Source: Candidatus Aminicenans sakinawicola JGI OTU-1 (lineage in GTDB: Bacteria; Acidobacteriota; Aminicenantia; Aminicenantales; Aminicenantaceae). Taken from it: a stretch of 12,641 nucleotides of DNA. The notes below the pieces were generated by a model. It saw only the letters and a list, made by a program, of their open reading frames with translations, was not told the DNA's origin and searched no databases. Every line of letters starts with the position of its first letter. Position 1 is the first letter of the stretch. The stretch spans positions 1 through 12,641 of the forward strand of contig AWNV01000028.1 of NCBI GenBank assembly GCA_000493965.1. Direction: 5' to 3'. This document shows, in pieces, positions 1 through 5,111 of the stretch. A program made the position numbers and the translations under genes.

Positions 1-8
1 GAATTATT

Positions 9-397
9 TTATATGATGGTTTTTTCATCGAGTTTTTCCTTGTTATTAAGAGTTTCTATTTTTGATACATTTTTATGAATTAAAGTAGCTGCTATTTGTC
101 CAGGACTTACATTAATCCCTTCCTTTTCTTTAAAATATTTAGCTATCTTTACAAGATTTTCCCAATCTTTATTAAAGAGAGGTATTTTTTTCGCTTTTTT
201 GTAGTTCCTTCCAATGCAGGACGTCCTCCTCTAGAACGTAATCGATTTATAAGAAACTGACGCAGAAAAAATAAAGTAATTGGTCCCTGCCTTATATCTA
301 TTTTTACTCCTACCCTCTCTGCGCCCATGGATTTCATAACATCAATGGTTTCAATTTGTCTTTGTTTTGGCGAAGTATTTTTAATTAGTTTTGCCAT
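9..397 (-). pseudogene. Ribbon-helix-helix-like small protein, split by a frameshift at an A7 run
   Basis: Two overlapping minus-strand frames together make a protein of about 129 residues. The first frame starts at ATG 397, preceded by AGGTGAG at 402-408 with a 4-base gap; an upstream in-frame GTG at 406 overlaps that Shine-Dalgarno and is less likely. This frame contains a basic stretch (RSRGGRPALEG) and then runs out at 149. At the A7 run (185-191, written T on the plus strand) a one-base slip enters a second open frame ending at 9-11. That frame reads KKIPLF, a helix DWENLVKIAKYFKEKE, a turn GINVSPGQ and a second helix IAATLIHKN, which resembles a strand-helix-helix DNA-binding fold. The slip site reads CGA AAA AAA in frame, so a -1 slip on A_AAA_AAA would restore the product. 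It could equally be a mutation or an assembly error. Function is unknown; DNA binding is inference. Confidence 0.5.
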
Positions 398-421
398 CTT
401 ACTCACCTATATATTTAAGTT

Positions 422-522
422 TTATTTTGAATCATATTCTCGAATTCTGAAGAATTCACCATCAAACTCAAAAACTACTTCTCCTTGATTTGTTTCTCGA
501 CCAAATCTATGCAAAAATTCCC
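422..522 (-). pseudogene. Possible 3' end of an unrecognised gene, cut off by the gmd fragment
   Basis: One minus-strand frame reads protein-like sequence with no start codon (HRFGRETNQGEVVFEFDG, then FFRIREYDSK) and stops at 422-424. Its 5' side is replaced at about 522 by the gmd fragment, which is in another frame. It lies 24 bases upstream of the ATG of the ribbon-helix-helix-like gene, so it may be the tail of that gene's former operon partner. I do not recognise the family, and the piece is too short for certainty. Confidence 0.25.
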
Positions 523-693
523 TTTAATATTTTTGTTATGAGGATCTCTATACAGATGGTCTATTCTTTTAGTATTGAAAGTAGAAGCCCTACGAATAAT
601 ACCATGTACTTCATAATTTTTATGGAGCAGAAGTTCAGCAAGATAAGAGCCATCCTGGCCGGTGATACCTGTGATGAGGGCTTTTTTTGGCAT
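475..693 (-). pseudogene. gmd: GDP-mannose 4,6-dehydratase, N-terminal fragment (copy 1)
   Basis: ATG at 693 begins MPKKALITGITGQDGSYLAE, the Rossmann start of GDP-mannose 4,6-dehydratase with the nucleotide-binding GITGQDG motif. It continues through the family signature GIIRRASTFNTKRIDHLY. Homology stops after codon 57 (523); the next 15 codons are unrelated and end at 475. The intact enzyme has about 340-370 residues and converts GDP-mannose to GDP-4-keto-6-deoxymannose for cell-surface deoxysugars. The catalytic Thr/Ser-Tyr-Lys region is missing, so this piece cannot be active. It matches the fragment at 2106-2276 with 5 differences in 171 bases, so the copies separated recently relative to the rest of the decay. 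Confidence 0.8.
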
Positions 694-781
694 TGAATCT
701 AAATTTCTTTTTTAGATGCGGATTCACACGGATACAATATCTGTTTTAGGCAGAGCCCAAAATTTCAATAAAAACAAAATA

Positions 782-815
782 TTAAAAAGCAAAAGCACAT
801 TTGACGCGGATAAAA
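782..815. repeat. Dispersed GACGCGGAT-type repeat
   Basis: The sequence AAAAGCAAAAGCACATTTGA, followed by CGCGGAT, closely matches 4638-4665. It shares the GAC-(G/A)CGGAT core with 711-735, 9984-10031 and 12601-12625. It lies only in gene-free DNA. Confidence 0.55.
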
Positions 816-902
816 ACAGTAAATAAGGAATTTCTTTCTTCCCGGAAGCAAGGACTATTTTTGAAGCAAGCTTTAGGGGAATTCGAGACGATACCTTCCT
901 TT

Positions 903-954
903 TCTTTAAGAGCTGTTATCAGGTTTTCTTTCTTCATCTTTGAATCTTTAATTT
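903..954 (-). repeat. 52-bp scrap of the MNT gene start (copy A)
   Basis: This segment matches 10881-10932 base for base. It carries the 5' leader, the ATG (937) and the first 11-12 codons (MKKENLITALKE) of the MNT gene at 10499-10915, then breaks off. It is a dead fragment of the same module that is decayed at 4684-5082 and intact at 10.0-10.9 kb. Confidence 0.75.
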
Positions 955-1083
955 ACTTTAAAATAACATTATGAACTATCAGCTATGAGCTATTAGCTTC
1001 TCCACTTCAAAACTTACCTCTGTTGCCTGGACTAACTGCTAGTTCATAATAGATGGCATATAAGCGCCAGGATAGTTTTAAAT

Positions 1084-1123
1084 TAATCATTACCTAATCA
1101 TTACCTAATCATTACCTAATCAT
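1084..1123. repeat. 11-bp tandem repeat, 3.6 units
   Basis: The unit TAATCATTACC is repeated three times perfectly, followed by a partial TAATCAT. The repeat overlaps the last codons and stop of the AlbA_2 pseudogene (stop at 1112-1114), and read on the minus strand it supplies stop codons in more than one frame. The arrangement suggests replication slippage at the gene's 3' end. Confidence 0.85.
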
Positions 1124-1983
1124 CGGAATATACTTTGTAGATCTTCCTTTCCCTTTAACCTCTAATAACCTCTTCTTTTCTAGATTTCTAAGTTCTAAAC
1201 TCGCCGTTTTATTTGAAACTTTGTTAATATCTGTATAAATTTTGTTGGTTATAAATCCTTTTTCAAATGCATGCCTCAAAGCTTTTTTTTCTCTCTCTTT
1301 TAATTCTACCCCAAGTTTTTCAATTTCAGAGAGAATAACTGCTTTACCCCCTGAGTGAAAAGTAAGTTTCGTCTCTACTCCGCTTATTTCATATTTGGGT
1401 TCTGGTATACCATATTCTTCACAGGTTTCCCTCATCATATAAATTCCAGTCCCATACTTTTCAATAAAACCTACATCATACATTAACTGACACAATATTG
1501 GATTTATAGGAACATGCCTCGGTTTTTCCGGCGTAACTCCTTTAGGAAAACTACCGGGACTTACTATCTCAATTTTATCATTGAAAATTAATATCCTTGT
1601 ATCTGCATCTCTTCGCTGGTTACTCTTACAGTAGATTTTCCAACTCTTTTGTAGGATTTATCAAAAGCAAACACCGGTTTGGATTTACTCTCCTTAATTC
1701 TTATTAAGATGACTTCTTTCTTTTCTATCTTTTCGACGGATATCCCTGGGAATATTTTTGGGTCAGTATTTAGATTGATTTTGTTTACCAAATCTTCAAT
1801 TGTTTTTTGCCCAATCTGAATTCCCAGGACTTTGTACTTACTGCTTATTCCTATAATAATAATCCCACCTTTTGTATTGCTAAAAGCGGAAATAGTCTTA
1901 ATTATTTCCTTCCATTCTCCAGCGGACTCTTTGAATTCGATGGTTTCTGATTCACCTTGTGAAATTATCTCTTTCAAATTCAT
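1112..1983 (-). pseudogene. Schlafen AlbA_2 / HATPase_c_4 transcriptional regulator with internal deletion
   Basis: The N-terminal half (ATG 1983 to about 1600, 131 residues to its stop) is a Schlafen AlbA_2 domain: GESETIEFKES near the start and SNTKGGIIIIGIS around residues 35-47. The second half, in another frame from about 1612 to 1112, reads DTRILIFNDKIEIVSPG, then PRHVPINPIL and GFIEKYGTGIYMM. This is the HATPase_c_4 region of the COG2865 family, followed by a basic winged-helix-like C-terminus ending in YIPMIR. The middle of the normal protein (of order 130 residues, including the segment usually ending in a VHRDY-like motif) is absent, and the junction near 1590-1612 is also out of frame. 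Intact relatives are about 450 residues. They are predicted ATP-binding regulators often found beside mobile or defence genes. I infer that this copy is dead. Confidence 0.75.
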
Positions 1984-2045
1984 TGCTATTCTTCTCTAAT
2001 TAATGTCTCTACCTCTTTGCCATCCATGAGACCCAGATCCTACAC

Positions 2046-2276
2046 CTAAATTATAATGTGGTTCAGATTACTAGAGTCGGTCATGTCTCCGTAATGAAGG
2101 AACATTTTAATATTTTTGTTATGAGGATCTTTATACAGATGGTCTATTCTTTTCGTATTGAAAGTAGAAGCCCTACGAATAATACCATGTACTTCATAAT
2201 TTTTATGGAGCAGAAGTTCAGCAAGATAGGAGCCATCCTGGCCGGTAATACCTGTGATGAGGACTTTTTTTGGCAT
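2046..2276 (-). pseudogene. gmd: GDP-mannose 4,6-dehydratase, N-terminal fragment (copy 2)
   Basis: ATG at 2276 begins MPKKVLITGITGQDGSYLAE; an in-frame TTG just upstream is less likely. The fragment carries the same first 57 codons as copy 1 and continues through MFLHYGDMTDSSNL, the next conserved block of the family. It ends at codon 76 with a TAG at 2046-2048. The remaining roughly 270 residues, including the catalytic Tyr-Lys pair, are missing. On the minus strand the AlbA_2 pseudogene follows 62 bases later. The gap contains a short open piece reading MDGKEVETLIREE (stop about 1992) that may be the end of yet another lost gene. Confidence 0.8.
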
Positions 2277-2371
2277 CAAACAACAAGTTCAAAGCGGGCA
2301 GTAAATTTCTCCTTTGCTCTCAGGCTTTCCTTAATATCATCCATTAAGTCAAGTTCTCTGGTATTTTCCAT
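2276..2371 (-). CDS. Small hypothetical protein or gene remnant (31 aa)
   Basis: ATG at 2371 lies three bases after the TGA of the HEPN gene, and the frame runs 31 codons (MENTRELDLMDDIKESLRAK onward) to a TGA that overlaps the ATG of gmd copy 2. The charged, helix-prone composition looks protein-like. I recognise no family and see no strong Shine-Dalgarno. It may be the first codons of a gene truncated when the gmd piece was joined here. Confidence 0.25.
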   Translation of the reverse strand: MENTRELDLMDDIKESLRAKEKFTARFELVV

Positions 2372-2374
2372 GCT

Positions 2375-2821
2375 TCAATCTCGTTTTTTATATTTTCTGA
2401 GAAAAATTTCCATTTCTTTGAGGAATTTTTCAACGTCACCTAAATCATTTTGTAAAATATCATAGAACTCCCTGTCTTTGATTTCTTTGTAGAAATAAAC
2501 CATCCTGTTTCTATAGCCAGCTATTTTTATAAGCATTTCAGAATATTCTTTCGTGACTATTCCTTTATCGCCCAATTCTTTAGCTGCTTCCTTATTTTCA
2601 AGGCTTTTAAAGCCAAAGCTTTTTGATAATATGTGTCTTCCAACATCAAATACGGCTTCAATACATCTTCTTAGGAAACTTTCAGCAGCAGCTGGATTTC
2701 TTTCATCACTGAGAAACTCATCTTTTGATAGTCTTCGGAGTTTTCTTAATTTTTCAAGGAATTCGCCAATCAGATTGAGATTATCTTGAATTTTATTTAA
2801 GTTCAATCTCGAAATAATCAT
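2375..2821 (-). CDS. HEPN domain toxin of the HepT (DUF86) family with altered active site
   Basis: This 148-residue, all-helical protein has the length and layout of HepT/DUF86. It is the downstream partner of the MNT gene at 2793-3242, whose end it overlaps by 29 bases. HepT proteins are RNA-directed HEPN toxins with an R-x4-H-x-Y active site; in the characterised Shewanella system the MNT partner polyadenylylates the tyrosine. Here the motif (residues 104-111) reads RNRMVYFY: the arginine and final tyrosine are present, but the histidine is Tyr109 (codon TAT, 2495-2497), one transition away from CAT. The rest of the frame is clean. The toxin may therefore be inactive while the AMPylation target remains. 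Family membership is clear; loss of activity is inference. Confidence 0.85.
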   Translation of the reverse strand: MIISRLNLNKIQDNLNLIGEFLEKLRKLRRLSKDEFLSDERNPAAAESFLRRCIEAVFDVGRHILSKSFGFKSLENKEAAKELGDKGIVTKEYSEMLIKIAGYRNRMVYFYKEIKDREFYDILQNDLGDVEKFLKEMEIFLRKYKKRD

Positions 2822-3242
2822 TCTTCAATGCCTCTAAGAAATCTTCTTCAAACATTTTTCTTTTAAAGTAAAGGTCGGATGCAAATTTCATAACATGCTC
2901 TTCATATTCATCTGCAAATTTTTCACTTGAGGTGTATATGCGGTGTCCTTTTATGATTTCAAATTTTAAAAGAAAGTTCACTTCATGGAGAAGGACAATA
3001 TCAGTCTTAAATGGTTCAAATATAGTTGATAAATCATAATAAAGCTTTCCGTAGAATTTATACATATCAACTGGCGGAGTTTTCAACAGGATACCAATAT
3101 CCAAATCTGAGGTTTCCTCGATGGTTGCTTTTTTTTCGTTTAGATATTTCAGTCCGGCTTCTTTCTGGGAACCAAAGAGATAAGCCAATAGTATTTCGTT
3201 TTTTTTAAATACTCTGACTAATCTGCTTATTTTGTTTGCCAT
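2793..3242 (-). CDS. Minimal nucleotidyltransferase (MntA-like antitoxin), pair 1
   Basis: The 149-residue MNT-fold protein has LFGS (G24 S25), SDLDIGI (D46, D48) and a third acidic residue at TDIVLL (D81), the metal-binding set of the family. The GS-to-DxD spacer is 20 residues instead of the usual 10, with a charged insert (LKYLNEKKATIEE) in the loop. MntA proteins transfer AMP to the HEPN toxin encoded next to them, here 2375-2821. ATG 3242 is chosen because GGTGAT lies about 7 bases upstream; an in-frame TTG at 3248 overlaps that site. A promoter candidate lies at 3350-3377. Confidence 0.85.
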   Translation of the reverse strand: MANKISRLVRVFKKNEILLAYLFGSQKEAGLKYLNEKKATIEETSDLDIGILLKTPPVDMYKFYGKLYYDLSTIFEPFKTDIVLLHEVNFLLKFEIIKGHRIYTSSEKFADEYEEHVMKFASDLYFKRKMFEEDFLEALKNDYFEIELK

Positions 3243-3349
3243 TACCAATCACCCTGCATTTTTTCTATCCGTTTTGTTTGAAGTCATTGTCAATAACCAT
3301 TCCCCATGCTTTGGCTTTTGCAACTCTCAGCTTTATCTTCCTGTATTAC

Positions 3350-3377
3350 ATTCTACTAAGATTGTAAGCAGTGTCAA
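3350..3377 (-). promoter_or_regulatory. Sigma-70-like promoter candidate for MNT/HEPN pair 1
   Basis: On the minus strand, TTGACA (3372-3377) is followed after 16 bases by TAGAAT (3350-3355). The leader to the MNT start would be about 100 bases. The -35 is a perfect consensus and the -10 matches five of six bases. Part of the leader reads open for about 24 codons (RVAKAKAWGMVIDNDF, stop about 3274) and may be the tail of a lost gene. Confidence 0.45.
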
Positions 3378-3431
3378 GAAAGGAATAAAAACATTAAGGA
3401 GTAAACAGTAAGGGGCAATAAGGAAAAATGT

Positions 3432-4565
3432 TTAACCTGTCATCAATCTAATCCATTCTTTAAAAAACACATCTGTAATCTCATAGGTGTCATTGCTCTT
3501 TGCCAGAATGCCTTTTTTTATTAACAGAGAAACAGAAGTCTGCAATGTGGAATAAGGTTTGATGCCACTTGCAGATGCAAAATCCTGAGAAAATATTCTC
3601 TTATCCCCGATATTTACAATAGCACTAAGGACATCTCTTTGATTGATGGTTAAATCGTCCCATAAAGTTATATAATAAGGTGATTGTTCATTAACGATTT
3701 TCTTCAGACAAGTCTTAACATCTGTTATATTAATTTTTTTTCTATCTCTGTGCCCATCCCATAGTTCATGACATAAAAACTGAGCATTATAGGGATAATT
3801 TTCTACTTTATCAAGTATCTTATCCAATGTGCCTTTGTCTAGGGAGAAACCCGTGGTTTTGAATTTGTGTGCTAAAAATTCTTCAAACTCTGCCCTGGGA
3901 ATCTTATCAAGATTCATCACTTTACCAATTTTATAAAAAGCGCGGTCTTTATTAAAAACCATATCTTCTATCATATGTGTTTTTGAGCCAGCGAATAGAT
4001 AAGCCACATTTCTTTGATGCTGGATGCATGAACGCAGAGACTTCTCAAGAGATTCACCATCAAAATCTCGAATCTCCTGAAATTCATCAAAAACAATCAC
4101 AAAATTTTTTTTCTTCCTTAAAGCGATTTTCTGGGGCAGTTCAAACAATTCGTCAAAAGAATTTAAAACGTCACCTCTCTCACTGATATAATCAATACCA
4201 ATAGACGGGCTGCCATCAGCGCCAATAGTGATTTTGGGCCTTAATCGGGGAAGTGTCTCTTTAATTAAACTTATCGCCCTCTCAACCTTTGTCTCCACTT
4301 TCAGTGCTATCTCTCTTGCATACAGCTCAAGAAGCTTATGCAAAGAGGTCGCCTTGTAAAGATCAATATAAATCGTATACAAACCCTCTTTTTTTAATTT
4401 CTCGAGAGTATTAACGATAAGTGAAGTTTTTCCATAACGGCGGGGAGATATCAGAAAAATTTTTTCTCCGTCTTTTAAATCTTGTAGAAGGCTTGTAATC
4501 TCATCCTTTCTGTCAGCAAAATCCTTACCTGTGACAACCTCGCCAAAAATAAACGGATTACGCAT
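3432..4565 (-). CDS. AAA+ ATPase of the archaeal-type ATPase family
   Basis: This 377-residue protein starts NPFIFGEVVTGKDFADRKDE, the usual opening of the family (PF01637/COG1672-like). It has a Walker A motif SPRRYGKTS (residues 40-48, K46), a Walker B FVIVFDEFQ (155-163, D160 E161) and a sensor-like YLFAGSK (189-195). The C-terminal third (from about 290) resembles a winged helix and includes DLTINQRDVLSAI and a YSTLQTSVSLLIKKGIL segment. These ATPases are common in archaea and in bacterial accessory islands; their substrates are largely unknown. ATG 4565 is preceded by GAGG (4573-4576) with a 7-base gap. The gene is monocistronic by position, and a palindromic operator candidate lies directly upstream. 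Confidence 0.85.
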   Translation of the reverse strand: MRNPFIFGEVVTGKDFADRKDEITSLLQDLKDGEKIFLISPRRYGKTSLIVNTLEKLKKEGLYTIYIDLYKATSLHKLLELYAREIALKVETKVERAISLIKETLPRLRPKITIGADGSPSIGIDYISERGDVLNSFDELFELPQKIALRKKKNFVIVFDEFQEIRDFDGESLEKSLRSCIQHQRNVAYLFAGSKTHMIEDMVFNKDRAFYKIGKVMNLDKIPRAEFEEFLAHKFKTTGFSLDKGTLDKILDKVENYPYNAQFLCHELWDGHRDRKKINITDVKTCLKKIVNEQSPYYITLWDDLTINQRDVLSAIVNIGDKRIFSQDFASASGIKPYSTLQTSVSLLIKKGILAKSNDTYEITDVFFKEWIRLMTG

Positions 4566-4581
4566 GAGAGAACCTCATAAA

Positions 4582-4614
4582 TTATGTATATCTACATAAC
4601 GTATATTTACATAA
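4582..4614 (-). promoter_or_regulatory. Palindromic operator candidate upstream of the AAA ATPase
   Basis: A perfect 7-bp inverted repeat TTATGTA-TATC-TACATAA occupies 4582-4599. A second, imperfect half-overlapping copy (ACGTA-TATT-TACATAA, 4600-4614) lies 17 bases on, so the motif is also a tandem direct repeat. It ends 17 bases before the start codon, where a repressor would block the promoter. The ATPase itself has a possible winged-helix C-terminus, so autoregulation is one explanation. Confidence 0.45.
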
Positions 4615-4635
4615 TTCTTATGCCCTGTCAAATAA

Positions 4636-4712
4636 AATTAAAAGCAAAAGCACATTTGATGTGGATTTGCGCAGATAAAAGCACATTAGACGCAGATCTG
4701 CGCGGAGAAATC
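4636..4712. repeat. Dispersed GACGCGGAT-type repeat, double copy
   Basis: Two consecutive units, AAAAGCACATTTGATGTGG and AAAAGCACATTAGACGCAG, are each followed by (A/T)T(T/C)TGCGC(A/G)GA. The second unit continues without a break into the duplicated HEPN/MNT segment and is shared with 10004-10031. Confidence 0.55.
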
Positions 4713-4734
4713 ATAAGGCTCAGGATTCCAGCAA

Positions 4735-4981
4735 TCAGGACATCCATTCAATAATATATTTTGAGAACTCCTTAAAATCATTCAGGCTCTGGAGGTTATC
4801 AAAGAGTTTTGCTGCATCAAACTCATTTGCTAAATAATCATGAATTATCCTGTTTCTGAAGGCGGGCATTCCTTTTATCTTCTCAGCAAGCTTTTATAGA
4901 TTTGATATCCTCTATCTGTCTTTCAATATTATCAAGATATTCGATTATCCGATCTTTCCTGACAAGATTTTTCTTCTTCAT
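4735..4981 (-). pseudogene. HEPN (HepT/DUF86) toxin, internal deletion
   Basis: ATG 4981 opens with MKKKNLVRKDRIIEYLDNIE, as in the intact gene at 10055-10498. After about 30 codons the 197-base deletion shifts the frame to an immediate TGA. The downstream part is still well preserved in the shifted frame, including the active-site block AFRNRIIHDY and the C-terminus EFSKYIIEWMS (stop 4735-4737). The good preservation of both ends implies recent loss. No functional toxin can be made from it. Confidence 0.85.
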
Positions 4982-5082
4982 TTAGACGCCCGCCTTTATT
5001 CTTTGAAGAAGCATTCGGTTATACTCATCAAGATAAGGTTTTAATTCAAAAAATCGATTCATTACCATGGTCTCAAAATCAA
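4982..5082 (-). pseudogene. MNT antitoxin, C-terminal fragment
   Basis: The last 33 codons of the MNT gene (VDFETMVMNRFFELKPYLDE, then YNRMLLQRIKAGV) match 10499-10599. The TAA is directly followed by the ATG of the HEPN remnant, as in the intact copy. The nucleotidyltransferase core with GS and DxD is gone. Confidence 0.8.
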
Positions 5083-5111
5083 CTTTTTGCTGTCAATCTC
5101 TATCACATTTG

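Larger units (their letters stand above)
694..1111. other. Gene-free stretch with repeat and gene scraps
   Basis: I find no intact gene here. It holds two members of the dispersed GACGCGGAT-type repeat (about 711-735 and 782-815). It also holds a 52-base scrap (903-954) identical to the start of the MNT gene at 10.9 kb, and the beginning of an 11-bp tandem repeat (1084-1123). A minus-strand stretch near 820-895 reads without stops for about 25 codons but has no start and no family I recognise. Confidence 0.6.
4684..5082 (-). repeat. Decayed duplicate (copy B) of the MNT/HEPN segment at 10004-10599
   Basis: Nearly identical to 10004-10599 except for a 197-base deletion: bases corresponding to 10216-10412 are missing between 4889 and 4890. 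The match starts in the dispersed repeat, crosses the whole HEPN gene and stops inside the MNT gene at 5082. There it gives way abruptly to sequence leading to the end of the secreted-protein gene. Confidence 0.85.

Noticed and set aside
1084..1123. Possible CRISPR-like repeat
   Set aside because: The 11-bp units are directly abutting with no spacers, so this is a simple tandem repeat.
2058..2465. 135-codon plus-strand open frame
   Set aside because: It lies antisense across the gmd fragment, the small ORF and the HEPN 3' end. The minus strand carries clear family motifs, so this is a shadow.
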